Assembly (NCBI RefSeq): GCF_900115005.1
Contig: NZ_FOUY01000004.1
Coordinates: 62,001 to 126,000 of the forward strand
Direction: 5' to 3'
From: Pseudonocardia ammonioxydans
GTDB lineage: Bacteria; Actinomycetota; Actinomycetes; Mycobacteriales; Pseudonocardiaceae
DNA: 64,000 nt
Shown here: positions 42,667-51,965 of the stretch, piece by piece
How positions within the stretch are numbered: the first letter of the stretch is position 1
How the letters are laid out: every line of letters begins with the position of its first letter
The notes under the pieces: generated by a model
The model's database searches: none
Told to the model about the DNA's origin: nothing
The model's input: only the letters and a program-made list of their open reading frames with translations
Made by a program: the position numbers and the translations under genes

Positions 42667-44226
42667 GTGTCCGAAGACGCCCCAGAGCTCGGTGCACTCC
42701 CGCTGGACGCCCGTGTCCGGCTGGAGGCGCTGCGCTACGCGTCCGGCGAGGAGGCCGCCACCTACATCGCGATCATGCGCCTGTTCACCGGCGAGATCGC
42801 GGGCCTGCTGTCGGACCAGTCCGCGACCGAGATCGCCACGAAGCTCACCGAACAGGGCTTCGAGATCGACACCGACACCGTCGACGACCGGTTGTCCTAC
42901 CTCGTCGAGCACGGCAACCTCGCCCGCAGCCCGCGCGAGACCGAGGCCCGCAGCCTGCGCGAGTACCTGCAGAACCGTGCCCGGTACCAGCTGACCCAGC
43001 GCGGCGAGATGGTGCACCGGTTCGTGGAGGAGCTGCTCGGCCACACCGACACCGCGCGTGAGGTCTCCACCGAGATGCTCGGCGGGATCCTCGCCGGGCT
43101 GACCGAGCTCGCCCGCCTCGACGAGGCCGCGATCGCGAGTGCCGATCCCGACGAGCTCGCCCGCGCGATCGGCACCCTGTTCGCGCAGTTCGAACGGCTC
43201 GTGTCCTCGACCCGGGACTTCTACACCTACCTGTCCCAGGTCCTCGTCCGCTACGACCTCGACCGCGACGAGTTCCAGGCCTTCAAGACCGTCCTGCTCG
43301 ACTACCTGCAGCGGTTCGTCGACGAGATCGGGCGGCACATGCCGCAGCTGTCCGACGTACTCGTCCGGGTGGAACCACGGGTCCCGGCGCTGTGCGCGCG
43401 GGCCAACTCCGGGGCCCGCCTGCAGGGCGTCGACGGCAGCGTCGCCCGCCGCACCCAGGGCCTCGACCCGGCGGACTGGACCGGGCTGCACGCCTGGTTC
43501 GTCGGTGGTGCCGGACGTGACTCGGACGCGGCCGGGGTGCGCCGGCTCGCCACCGACGCCATGCGGGCGCTGCTGGTCAACCTCCGCCGCATCGCCGGCG
43601 GCCGCCGCGAGCAGAGCCGCTACGGCGACCTGCTGACCCTCGCCCGCTGGTTCGACACCGCCGACGACGACACGGCGCACGCCCTGTGGGCGGCGGCGTT
43701 CGGCCTCTACTCGTGCCGCCACCTCGCCTTCGCCGCGGACGACGACGCCGACCCGGTCCCCGCAACGGCGTCGTGGTGGCGTACCCCGTCGGCGGACGTG
43801 CCCGTCGCGTTGCGCCGGCACGGCGCCCGGACGATCCGGGGGCGGTCCGGGCGGCGCGACGACTACTCGGAGGCGAAGGCGGCGCGGATCGCCGAGCGCG
43901 AACGCGCCGAGCGGGACCGGGCCGCCGCGCTCGCCGAGATCGCCCGGCATCGCGGTGACCTCGGCACCATCCGGCTGTCCGACCGTTCCCGGGCCGTCCT
44001 GCTCGATCTCTACTCGCGCGCGATGGTCGGGAACGGGCGCCCGCTGGGCGACGGTGCGACGGCGACGACCGAGGTCACGGCCGCGGGATGGCGGCTGGTC
44101 GTCCGGCGCACCCCGGGGGAGGGCACCGTGGTCACGAGTCCGGCCGGGCGGCTCGAGATGTGTGACCTGACCCTGTCGGTCGAGCCGATCTCCCAGGAGG
44201 TCGCACCGGGGGAGGAGACCGGATGA
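42667..44226 (+). CDS. jetA: Wadjet JetA (TIGR02677/DUF2397 family, kleisin-like subunit)
   Basis: This 519-residue protein matches the TIGR02677/DUF2397 family, the MukF-like kleisin subunit of Wadjet. Recognisable stretches are LEALRYASGEEAATYIAIMRLF (N-terminal winged-helix domain, about 17-38), RYQLTQRGEMVHRFVEELLG, and the helical middle domain. JetA bridges the SMC-like JetC heads and binds JetB. The C-terminal half contains a charged helix (EAKAARIAERERAERDRAAALAEI cut short here, about 400-424). GTG 42667 appears to be leaderless. The stop overlaps the jetB ATG (ATGA). It is the first of four genes in the canonical A-B-C-D order. Confidence 0.92.
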   Translation: MSEDAPELGALPLDARVRLEALRYASGEEAATYIAIMRLFTGEIAGLLSDQSATEIATKLTEQGFEIDTDTVDDRLSYLVEHGNLARSPRETEARSLREYLQNRARYQLTQRGEMVHRFVEELLGHTDTAREVSTEMLGGILAGLTELARLDEAAIASADPDELARAIGTLFAQFERLVSSTRDFYTYLSQVLVRYDLDRDEFQAFKTVLLDYLQRFVDEIGRHMPQLSDVLVRVEPRVPALCARANSGARLQGVDGSVARRTQGLDPADWTGLHAWFVGGAGRDSDAAGVRRLATDAMRALLVNLRRIAGGRREQSRYGDLLTLARWFDTADDDTAHALWAAAFGLYSCRHLAFAADDDADPVPATASWWRTPSADVPVALRRHGARTIRGRSGRRDDYSEAKAARIAERERAERDRAAALAEIARHRGDLGTIRLSDRSRAVLLDLYSRAMVGNGRPLGDGATATTEVTAAGWRLVVRRTPGEGTVVTSPAGRLEMCDLTLSVEPISQEVAPGEETG

Positions 44227-45467
44227 GCCGCGTCGAGCGGCCGGCACCGGCCGAGGACGTCCAGGCCGTGGCCGAGCGGCGCCGGGCGGCCCGCGCCCTG
44301 CTGCGCCACCCGTTGCTGCACGCCGACGGGCCGGGCGCGGACGATCTGCGCCTGGTCCGCCGGCACCGGGCCGAGCTCGAACGGCTCTTCGCCGACGGCC
44401 TCGGCTACCGGTTGATCGTCGAGCCGACGGCGGCGCGGCTGATGAAGTCGGGACTGGGCCGTGACGCCGGACGTCCGTTGCTGCGTCGCAGCGGGAGGCC
44501 GTTCGGACCTCGCGGCTACGCGTTGCTGTGCCTCACCGTTGCCGCCCTCGGCCGGTCCCGGACCCAGCTGCTCGTCGACGAGCTCGTGGCGCAGGTTCGC
44601 TCGGCGGCCGTCGACGCGGGGATCGACGTCGATCTCGACGCGATCGCCGACCGGCGCGCGCTCTACGCCGCCCTGTCGGCACTGGTCGATCTGGGCGTGC
44701 TGCACGAGCGCGACGGCGACCTGGAGCACTGGGCCGAGCAACGCACCGCCTCCCTGCTCGACGTGCGCCGGGATCGTCTGCCGCTGCTGGTCTCGGCGGC
44801 GCTCGGCGGTCTCGAGCAGCCCGGCGACCTGCTCGACGTCGCCGCGCTGCCGTCGGCGTCCGGCGGGGCGCGCGTCGCGGTGCGTCGCCGGCTGGTCGAG
44901 TCCCCGGTCCTCGCCACCGCGGACCTCCCTGAGGAGCAGGCCGAGTGGTGGCGGCGCAACCGCAACCGGGAACGGGTGTGGTTCGCCGACCGGTTCGGCC
45001 TGGAACTCGAGATCCGCGCCGAGGGCGCGATCGCGGTCGACCCGGCCGGGGAGCTCTCCGACGTCGAGTTCCCCGGAGGCGGCTCGGCCCGTCAGTTCGC
45101 GCTCCTGCTGCTGGAGCAGCTCGCCGACGCGTCGCGTCCGGCGGCCCGTGAACGGGAGGCGGCCGACCGTACCTGGATGCGGGTGGGGCGCGACGTCGTC
45201 GTCGAGACCGCCGAGGCGGTACGTGGCAGGTGGGGGCGCGGCCTGAAACGGGAGCACCGGGAGGATCCCGCGGCGGCGCTCGCCGACGCGACCGCGGTAC
45301 TGGCCGACTCCGGCCTGATCCGGATCGAGCCCGACGGTGGCTGGTCGATCCACGCGGCGGCCGCGCGCTACACGGTGCAGGCCTCGATCACCGAATCCGG
45401 CGGCACCGGACCCGAGCGCACCGAACCCCGCAACCAGCAGTCGCTGTTCGGACAGGAGGACGGCTGA
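44223..45467 (+). CDS. jetB: Wadjet JetB (TIGR02678/DUF2398 family, MukE-like subunit)
   Basis: A 414-residue protein of TIGR02678/DUF2398, the winged-helix (KITE/MukE-like) partner of JetA. It shows RRAARALLRHPLLHADG and GYRLIVEPTAARLMKSG in the N-terminal third and paired winged-helix-like segments (ALLCLTVAALGRSRTQLLVDEL, YAALSALVDLGVLHERDGD). No catalytic residues are expected. The start overlaps jetA by 4 bp and the stop overlaps the jetC ATG by 1 bp, so equal production of the complex subunits is likely. It acts in the cytoplasm as part of the DNA-loop-extruding complex. Confidence 0.92.
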   Translation: MSRVERPAPAEDVQAVAERRRAARALLRHPLLHADGPGADDLRLVRRHRAELERLFADGLGYRLIVEPTAARLMKSGLGRDAGRPLLRRSGRPFGPRGYALLCLTVAALGRSRTQLLVDELVAQVRSAAVDAGIDVDLDAIADRRALYAALSALVDLGVLHERDGDLEHWAEQRTASLLDVRRDRLPLLVSAALGGLEQPGDLLDVAALPSASGGARVAVRRRLVESPVLATADLPEEQAEWWRRNRNRERVWFADRFGLELEIRAEGAIAVDPAGELSDVEFPGGGSARQFALLLLEQLADASRPAAREREAADRTWMRVGRDVVVETAEAVRGRWGRGLKREHREDPAAALADATAVLADSGLIRIEPDGGWSIHAAAARYTVQASITESGGTGPERTEPRNQQSLFGQEDG

Positions 45468-48400
45468 TGACCGAGGAACGCTTCCGGTTCGCTCGCGCCG
45501 GCGTGCTCAACGTGTGGCAGTACGACGACCAGATCTTCGAGTTCGCCGGTGGGCGCATGCTGCTGCGCGGCTCCAACGGGGCGGGCAAGTCCAAGACGCT
45601 GGAGATGCTGCTGCCGTTCGTGCTCGACGGCGACAAGGCGCGGATGACCGCGTCGGCCCGCCACCACACCAGCCTGCTCTGGCTGATGCTCGACGGGTAC
45701 GAGGGCCAGAACCGGGCCGGGTACCTGTGGCTCGAGCTCGCCCGACCCGGGGAGACGGTGATCTGCGGGGTCGGGATCCGCGCGTCCCAGTCCGCGCGGG
45801 CCGCCTCGGCCTGGTTCTTCACCTGCCCCGGCACCGTCGGGGAGGACCTGCTGCTCGAGGACGACGCCGGTCCGCTGGCCAAGGACCGGCTGCGCGCCGC
45901 GGTCGAGGCGGCCGGTGGGCAGTTCTTCGACTCCGCGCGGTCGTACAAGCAGCACGTCGGACGGCTGCTGTTCGGCCTGGACCCGGACCGCTACGACGAG
46001 CTTCTGCGGCTGCTGTACTGGCTGCGTCAGCCCCAGGTCGGCGAGGACATCGAGCCCGCCCGCCTGGCCGAGCAGCTGATCCAGGCGCTGCCCCAGCTCG
46101 ACGACGACGCCGTCCGCGCAGCCGGGGACACCTTCGACGAGCTCGCCGCGTTCGGCGAGCAGCTCGACCGCCAGCGACGCAGTGCCGAGGGCGTCTCCGC
46201 CTTCGCCGAGGTCTACGCGGCCTACGCACGGGAGGAGCTGCGAACCCGGGGCGCGGACCTCGTCGAGCAGCACACCGAACGCACCCGGCGCCACCGCGAG
46301 GTGGAACGCTGCGCGGCGCGGTCCGCCGAGGTCGCGCGCCGGTTGGAGACCACGACCGGGGAGCGTGACGACACCGGGACCGCGCGGGCGACGCTCGCGA
46401 CCCGGCTCGAGCAGCTGCGGCGGGATCCGTTGCTGCGCAACGAGCGCGAGCTGGAGCGGTTGCAGGAGCGGGCCGCCGACCTGCGCCGGGCGTCCACCGC
46501 GGCCGAGCGCGTGCGGGTCGATGCCGAGCGGCGTGCCGCGCAGACGGCGGACCGGGCCCGCTCGGACGGCGTGTCGCTCGTGGCCGACCTCGACCGGTTC
46601 GCGGCGACCGCCCACGAGCACGCCGCCGGACTGGGCCGGGCCGGGGTCCACACCCCGCTCCCGGTCCCGGCCGTGCTGCGCGCACCGGCGCTGGCCACGA
46701 CCGGGGACGCCCCACCCGTCGCCGAGGCGCTCACCGCACACTCCGCGGCGGTCACCGCGGCCCGTCCCGTGCTCGGACAGCGGCGCGCCGCCGTGGATCT
46801 CGTCGCCGAGGCCCGTGCGGCGCTGGACACCGCGATCGCGGGACGGCACCGGGAGGAGGAGACCGCCGCGGCCGCCGAGCAGCGCGCCGAGGAGGCCCGC
46901 GGGTACCGGGCCGATGCCGGCCGCGCCGCCGACGTCGCCGAGCGGGAGTTCACCGGTGCACTCGACGCCTGGCGGGCCGACATCCGTGCCGTACCGGTCG
47001 ATGTCCCGGCCGAGCTCGACGCGGACGCCGTCGCCGGCCTCGGCGCCCGGGCCCGGTCGGCGGCGCAGCTGGAGGTGGACCGGCACCGCGGGCAGGAGAA
47101 GGACGCGGGAGCACTGCGCGCGTCTCTCGACCGCGAACTCACCACGACCCGCGCCCTGCGCGACCAGGTCGCGGCCGAGGCGGACCCGGCGCCACCGGCG
47201 CCCGCCTGGAGGCGGGACCCACGCGAGACCGGCGACGGCGCGCCGCTGTGGCAGCTGATCGACTTCGCCGGCTCCGTCGGGCCTGCCGACCGCGCAGGGA
47301 TCGAGGCCGCGCTCGAGTCGTCCGGCCTGCTCGACGCGTGGGTGCGGGCGGACGGTGCGGTCCTGGACCCCGATCGGGACGACGTCGTCCTGCCGGCCGG
47401 GCCGCCCGCGGTGGGAACCGGTGTGGGGGAGTGGCTGATCGCCGACCCACCGACCGGCTCGCCGGTGACGGCGGCGGTCGTCGCGGGCGTGCTGGCGCGG
47501 GTCGCGGCGAGTGGTCCGGGTCTGCCGGATTGGGTGGGAGACGTCGTCGGACGGGGCGGCCCGGTGGGTGCCGACGCGCCGGCCGACGACTCGGGGTCGG
47601 CTCCCGTGCCGGCCGCCGTCGTCGGAACCGACGGGCGGTGGCGGCTCGGTCCGCTGACCGGGCGCAGCTCCAAGCCGACACCGCAGTACATCGGTGCCAC
47701 CGCCCGGGCAGCCGAGCGCCGCCGCCGCCTCGACGAGCTCGACACCACGATCACCGGGCTGGAGGACCGTCGGGACACCGCGGCGACGGTCGAGCGGACC
47801 GCGGCGCAGGCCGCGCGGGACCTCGAGGCCTGGCTCGCCGAGCTCCCGGTGGCGGCCGGCCTGCTGCGCGCGTGGACGCTGCTCGACGAGCGGAACCGGG
47901 CCGTCGAGCGGGCCGAGCGGATCGCGGCCGACGCGGAACGGGCCGCGGTCGACGCCCGCGGGAAGGAGGCCGCACGCCGGCGCGAGCTCCACGACCTCGC
48001 GGCCGTGCACGAGCTGCCGGTCGAGGCCGAGGCGCTCGCCGCCCGGCGTGAGGCGCTGCGGGAACTCGACCGGCTCCTGGAGCGGCACGCGACGACCGGC
48101 ACGGACCTCGACCGCCGCCTCGCCCGATGGGCCGACGACGCCGGCGTGGCCGAACAGGACAGGTCCGACGCCGAGGAGGCCGCGGCACGGGCGGAGGAGT
48201 CCGAACGCGACGCCGTCGCCGCCGAGGAGGCCGCCCGCGAGCTGGAACGGACCGTGGACGCCCCGGTCCGGGAGCTCCGTGCCCGCATCACCGAGGCCGA
48301 GGAACGCGACGCCCAACTGCAGCGCAGGCTGCGCGAGCTCGACGAGACGATCGCCGAACTGCACACGTCGACCGGTCAGGCAGGCCAGGCGGCCGAGGAC

Positions 48401-49582
48401 GCGGCCGCGCGCCTCGCCGAGCAGGAACCGGTGCTCGCCGCGGCGGTCGCGAGGCTCGCGTCGCTCGACGAGACTCCCGGCCTGGTCGACTCCGGCGCCG
48501 AGGCCCTCGTCGAGCTGCCGGAGGGAGCGCTCGACCTGGCACGCGGATTCACCGCCGGTGGCCCGGTACCCGCGGCCGTACTGGTCGTGGCGCGCCGCCT
48601 CGGGGAACTTCCCGAGCCGGGGCGGGCGGCGACCACGGTCGCGGTCTTCGCGGCACTGCAGGACGCGACGAGCGGCCCGGCCGCCGACGTCGATCCGCGG
48701 GTGGTCGAGATCGGTGGCGCGCTCGCCGCGATCGGGCGGGACGATGCCGGTGAGCACGCGATCGGCGTGCTCGCCCGGCGGCTCGCGGCCGGCGTCGAAC
48801 GCGACGCCGACCTGCTCACCGAACGGGAACGCCGGCTGTTCGAGGAGCACATCCTCGGTGATCTCGGGGAGTCGCTGCGCGCCCGGCGTCAGGAGTCCGA
48901 GGAGCTCGTCACCGCGATGAACAGCCTGCTGCGCGGTGTCACCACCAGCCAGGGGATCGCGGTGCAGCTGCGCTGGACGCTGCGTGACGACGTGTCCGGC
49001 GATGCACGCCGCGCGGTCGAGCTGCTCGGGCGCCCGGTCGGGTCCCTGCTGCCCGACGAGCGTCAGGAGCTGCGCGATGCACTGCACCGGCTCATCGAGG
49101 CCTCCCGGTCCGAGGCTCCCGAGGACTCGTACTCCGAGCATCTGAACCGGGCGCTGGACTACCGGCGGTGGTTCGCCTTCCGGATCCGCTACACCCGCCC
49201 AGAAACACCCGGGACGTGGGCGGACCTGCACCGGCGCTCACCGCTCAGCCAGGGCGAGCAGAAGGTGGTCTGCTACCTGCCCCTGTTCGCGGCCGCCGCG
49301 GCGCACTTCAGCTCGCTCGCGGGCGCCGCGCCGTACTCGCCACGGTTCGTCCTGCTCGACGACGCGTTCCCGAAGATCGACGTCCGGACCCATCCGCTGC
49401 TGTTCGGCCTGCTGGTGCAGCTCGACCTCGACTTCGTGGTGACCAGCGAACGGCTGTGGGGCGACCACGAGACGGTGCCATCGCTCGCGATCTACGAGGC
49501 GTTGCGCGACCCGGCCGAGCGCGGGATCGCGCAGTACCGGCACGTGTGGGACGGACGTCGGCTGCAGGCGGTCGGATCGTGA
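45467..49582 (+). CDS. jetC: Wadjet JetC (TIGR02680 family, SMC/MukB-like ATPase)
   Basis: This 1371-residue SMC-like ATPase has Walker A GSNGAGKS (35-42), the ABC signature LSQGEQ (1260-1265) and Walker B VLLDDAF (Asp1298, Asp1299). Between them lie long Arg/Glu/Ala-rich coiled coils (about 270-420 and 750-1000), with a hinge-like part around 560-740. It provides the motor that extrudes DNA loops so that small circular plasmids are recognised. ATG 45467 has AGGAGGACGGCTG upstream. Much longer readings from 45230 or in other frames are shadows. The 3' end overlaps jetD by 4 bp (GTGA). Confidence 0.95.
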   Translation: MTEERFRFARAGVLNVWQYDDQIFEFAGGRMLLRGSNGAGKSKTLEMLLPFVLDGDKARMTASARHHTSLLWLMLDGYEGQNRAGYLWLELARPGETVICGVGIRASQSARAASAWFFTCPGTVGEDLLLEDDAGPLAKDRLRAAVEAAGGQFFDSARSYKQHVGRLLFGLDPDRYDELLRLLYWLRQPQVGEDIEPARLAEQLIQALPQLDDDAVRAAGDTFDELAAFGEQLDRQRRSAEGVSAFAEVYAAYAREELRTRGADLVEQHTERTRRHREVERCAARSAEVARRLETTTGERDDTGTARATLATRLEQLRRDPLLRNERELERLQERAADLRRASTAAERVRVDAERRAAQTADRARSDGVSLVADLDRFAATAHEHAAGLGRAGVHTPLPVPAVLRAPALATTGDAPPVAEALTAHSAAVTAARPVLGQRRAAVDLVAEARAALDTAIAGRHREEETAAAAEQRAEEARGYRADAGRAADVAEREFTGALDAWRADIRAVPVDVPAELDADAVAGLGARARSAAQLEVDRHRGQEKDAGALRASLDRELTTTRALRDQVAAEADPAPPAPAWRRDPRETGDGAPLWQLIDFAGSVGPADRAGIEAALESSGLLDAWVRADGAVLDPDRDDVVLPAGPPAVGTGVGEWLIADPPTGSPVTAAVVAGVLARVAASGPGLPDWVGDVVGRGGPVGADAPADDSGSAPVPAAVVGTDGRWRLGPLTGRSSKPTPQYIGATARAAERRRRLDELDTTITGLEDRRDTAATVERTAAQAARDLEAWLAELPVAAGLLRAWTLLDERNRAVERAERIAADAERAAVDARGKEAARRRELHDLAAVHELPVEAEALAARREALRELDRLLERHATTGTDLDRRLARWADDAGVAEQDRSDAEEAAARAEESERDAVAAEEAARELERTVDAPVRELRARITEAEERDAQLQRRLRELDETIAELHTSTGQAGQAAEDAAARLAEQEPVLAAAVARLASLDETPGLVDSGAEALVELPEGALDLARGFTAGGPVPAAVLVVARRLGELPEPGRAATTVAVFAALQDATSGPAADVDPRVVEIGGALAAIGRDDAGEHAIGVLARRLAAGVERDADLLTERERRLFEEHILGDLGESLRARRQESEELVTAMNSLLRGVTTSQGIAVQLRWTLRDDVSGDARRAVELLGRPVGSLLPDERQELRDALHRLIEASRSEAPEDSYSEHLNRALDYRRWFAFRIRYTRPETPGTWADLHRRSPLSQGEQKVVCYLPLFAAAAAHFSSLAGAAPYSPRFVLLDDAFPKIDVRTHPLLFGLLVQLDLDFVVTSERLWGDHETVPSLAIYEALRDPAERGIAQYRHVWDGRRLQAVGS

Positions 49583-50769
49583 CGACCGAGCTCCCCGCCT
49601 GGCTGGTCGATCCGGCACTCGGCCGGATCTGGTCCACGTTGCACACCCGGCTGGCCGCTCGGGGCAGGCGGGCGGAGGGGCGGGTACGGATCGAGGGCCT
49701 CGACCGGAGCGAACGGCACGCGCTGGCCGGGCTGCTCGGTCGGCCGGTCGTCGCGGCCCGGACCACGATCGATCTCGCCGACCTCGATGCGGGACTGCGC
49801 GCCCGCTCGCGGGTCGGGGGTGTCGTCGCGGTGGTCGAGGCCGTCACCGGGAAGGCGGTCACGGACCGGCCCGGGGATCTCGAACGGCGTCGGGCGGAGC
49901 GGGCCGTGCCGATGCAGACGGCCCGGGACCTGCTCGGGCACGAGCCGTGGTGCGAGGAGTGGCTGGTCGGCGTGCAGCGGTCCGGGCTGCTCGCCCGCAG
50001 CCGCGATCCCGACGCCGCCGTGCGCCGGGCCGCCGCCGTGCTCGGGCGACTGCCCGAGCAGGTCTCGCGTACCGAACTCGCCGCGGCCACGAGCGGCGGG
50101 GCCCACGCGCTCGACGACGGCCGTGCCACCGCCGCACTGGTCACGCGCGCGCTGGCGGCACGCTGCGGGATCGAGCCGCCTCGCGACGCGGCCGGGCGAC
50201 GCGCGCTGTGGGAGCGGTTCGGCGTCCGGGTCGACCTCGTCTCCACCAGCTGCCTCACGGTCGGTCTGGCGTTCGACGGTCCGGCGGCTGCACGGTTCGC
50301 GCACGCGGCCGAGGCCGGTGATCCGGTGCACGTGACGCCCTGGGACCTGCGTCGAGGACGCCCATCGGCCTCCGGGCCCGTGCTGGCCTGTGAGAACCCG
50401 CGTGTGCTGGAAGCGGTCGCCGAGCGCTTCGGTGGCACGGTCCCGGTTGTGTGCACCAGCGGTCAGCCGGCGCTCGTAGTCCTCGACGTCCTGCGGGCGC
50501 TGACCGCCCGTGGGCCTGTCCGGTACCACGGCGACTTCGACTGGCCCGGGATCGCGATCGCCAACCGGGTGATCGACGAGGTCGGTGCCGTCACGTGGCG
50601 GATGACGGCCGACGACTACGTCGACGCAGCCGCCTCGGCACAGTTGCCGCTCGACGGTCGTCCGGTCGACCCGGTGTGGGAGGCCGATCTCGGTGCGGCG
50701 ATGCGGCATCACGGCCTCGCCGTACACGAGGAGGCGGTGCTGGCAGGACTGCTCGACGCTCTGGGATGA
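49579..50769 (+). CDS. jetD: Wadjet JetD (TIGR02679 family, Toprim nuclease subunit)
   Basis: A 396-residue protein of TIGR02679 (DUF3323 plus DUF2399). The C-terminal Toprim-like fold holds the predicted metal ligands Glu272 (VLACENPRVLEA) and Asp319/Asp321 (YHGDFDWPG). In other Wadjet systems this subunit cuts DNA captured by the SMC complex. The N-terminal part has TELPAWLVDPALGRIWSTL and a winged-helix-like arm. GTG start overlaps jetC by 4 bases. It completes an intact four-gene operon; by domain set this is the DUF2397/2398/2399 group, which I recall as Wadjet type II. Confidence 0.93.
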   Translation: MTTELPAWLVDPALGRIWSTLHTRLAARGRRAEGRVRIEGLDRSERHALAGLLGRPVVAARTTIDLADLDAGLRARSRVGGVVAVVEAVTGKAVTDRPGDLERRRAERAVPMQTARDLLGHEPWCEEWLVGVQRSGLLARSRDPDAAVRRAAAVLGRLPEQVSRTELAAATSGGAHALDDGRATAALVTRALAARCGIEPPRDAAGRRALWERFGVRVDLVSTSCLTVGLAFDGPAAARFAHAAEAGDPVHVTPWDLRRGRPSASGPVLACENPRVLEAVAERFGGTVPVVCTSGQPALVVLDVLRALTARGPVRYHGDFDWPGIAIANRVIDEVGAVTWRMTADDYVDAAASAQLPLDGRPVDPVWEADLGAAMRHHGLAVHEEAVLAGLLDALG

Positions 50770-50952
50770 CCCGTGGGTCGGCCGTGACCGACGGTCTCTG
50801 CGAGTCGCCGGCGGCGGGCTTGGGCGCCACCGCCGACTGTCGAGGTCGTTCTGGGATGCGGGTGCTCGGGGCGGGATCCACGGGTGTCCGAAGCGCTCGT
50901 CTCATGTCGCTGTAGGGCGCTCCGGCCCGTGTCGCTCCGCCGGGCGGCACGG

Positions 50953-51501
50953 TCAGGGCGTCTGCCGGGCGTGCAGGTTGTCGATCATCAGCTCGGCGAC
51001 CGCGCGCACCTGCTCGCAGGTCCGCTCCACCGTGTGCTGCTCGGCATCGGGCGCCAGCGGGGTCACCTGCACCTGTGCGCGGAGTGACGCTCCGTCGGCG
51101 ACGTCGAGGACGACCTGACAGAACGCGAGGCCGGTTCCCCGAGCCGGCGGTGAGCTCTGGACCGCGCCGAACCCACCGACCTCGACGATCGTCGAGGTCG
51201 GCTCGGCGCCGACTGCGGTCGAGGCGTCGTCGACCAGTGTCTGCAAGTTCCACCCCAGGCCGGCCGAGCTCACCCAGTTGCAGCCGCGGGATGTACCGCC
51301 CTGGCTCGTGCCCGATCGACCGAGCTTGAGCGCGAGCGCTGTCTGCTGGTTTTCGGTGAGCGCAGCGCAGGGATCGACCTGGGTGACGTCAAGAGCGTAG
51401 GGCCGCTCTGGAAACGGATCGACAGATCCGGTGCGACCGACCGCGCACGCAGAGACACCGACGAGGACTGTCAGTGCGCAGACAACGAGGCAGGACCTCA
51501 C
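50953..51501 (-). CDS. DUF3558-family lipoprotein, module copy 2
   Basis: A 182-residue lipoprotein, close paralogue of 33491-34042. Lipobox LTVLVGVSACAVG (Cys at about residue 19), then PFPERPYALDVTQVDPCAAL and GFGAVQSSPPARGTGLAFCQ, with the same four main Cys positions (PCAAL, RGCNW, FCQV, TCEQV). GTG start overlaps the upstream 116-residue gene by 4 bases (GTGA). It is convergent with jetD across a 183-bp gap with no clear hairpin. Likely anchored on the outer face of the membrane; function unknown. Confidence 0.82.
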   Translation of the reverse strand: MRSCLVVCALTVLVGVSACAVGRTGSVDPFPERPYALDVTQVDPCAALTENQQTALALKLGRSGTSQGGTSRGCNWVSSAGLGWNLQTLVDDASTAVGAEPTSTIVEVGGFGAVQSSPPARGTGLAFCQVVLDVADGASLRAQVQVTPLAPDAEQHTVERTCEQVRAVAELMIDNLHARQTP

Positions 51502-51848
51502 CGGATCTCCAACGGAGCTCCCAGAGCCGCCGTTATGACGTCCTCCAGGTGGCCGTAGTTCCGCGCAGTCACGCGCAAGGCCTCACAGGCTGCGACGATC
51601 TCTTCCACGTGCGCCCAGTGGACGCTGAGGATCTGATCGATCTTCGCCTGGAAGAGCTGCTGGGCATCGGTCGACACCGGATCCTCGCCGCACCGCTGGA
51701 CCGTGAGGTCCTGGTCGGCAACGGTGAGATGGGCGGCCATGTCGTCGGCCTGTCGCCGGAGCACCGCGGCGACCTGCAAGACGTTGTCGACGTTCACCTG
51801 CGCGACCAGGCCCTCGATCGAGCGCTGCTGCTCCGGACTCAACGACAC
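51498..51848 (-). CDS. 116-aa helical protein with YxxxE tail, module copy 2
   Basis: This 116-residue protein aligns without gaps to 34039-34389; I count about 71 identical positions by eye. The N-terminal half (LSPEQQRSI, then LVAQVNVDNVLQVAA) and HWAHVEE around Trp78 are the most conserved parts. The tail YGHLE (Tyr98-Glu102) again fits YxxxD/E. Conservation collapses after residue 102. GTG start 6 bases after TACTCT, no Shine-Dalgarno. It could be exported by a type VII system encoded elsewhere and act with the lipoprotein that follows; that is inference. Confidence 0.78.
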   Translation of the reverse strand: MSLSPEQQRSIEGLVAQVNVDNVLQVAAVLRRQADDMAAHLTVADQDLTVQRCGEDPVSTDAQQLFQAKIDQILSVHWAHVEEIVAACEALRVTARNYGHLEDVITAALGAPLEIR

Positions 51849-51854
51849 CGTCCG

Positions 51855-51860
51855 AGAGTA
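51855..51860 (-). promoter_or_regulatory. -10 TACTCT, leaderless promoter (module copy 2)
   Basis: Minus strand TACTCT-N6-GTG, identical hexamer and spacing to module copy 1. The flanking upstream DNA is not otherwise conserved, so selection on this element is likely. Confidence 0.55.
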
Positions 51861-51965
51861 GGGCAGCTCGCGCGCGCACCAGGCCGATTCGCCGACATCC
51901 GCGGCTGCCGGTGCCCGATTGCGAAGTAGCCGGAACCGCCCGGTCCCGGGTGTCGTCCAAGCCGT

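Noticed and set aside
50770..50952. Terminator between jetD and the convergent lipoprotein gene
   Set aside because: No stem of convincing length was found in this gap.
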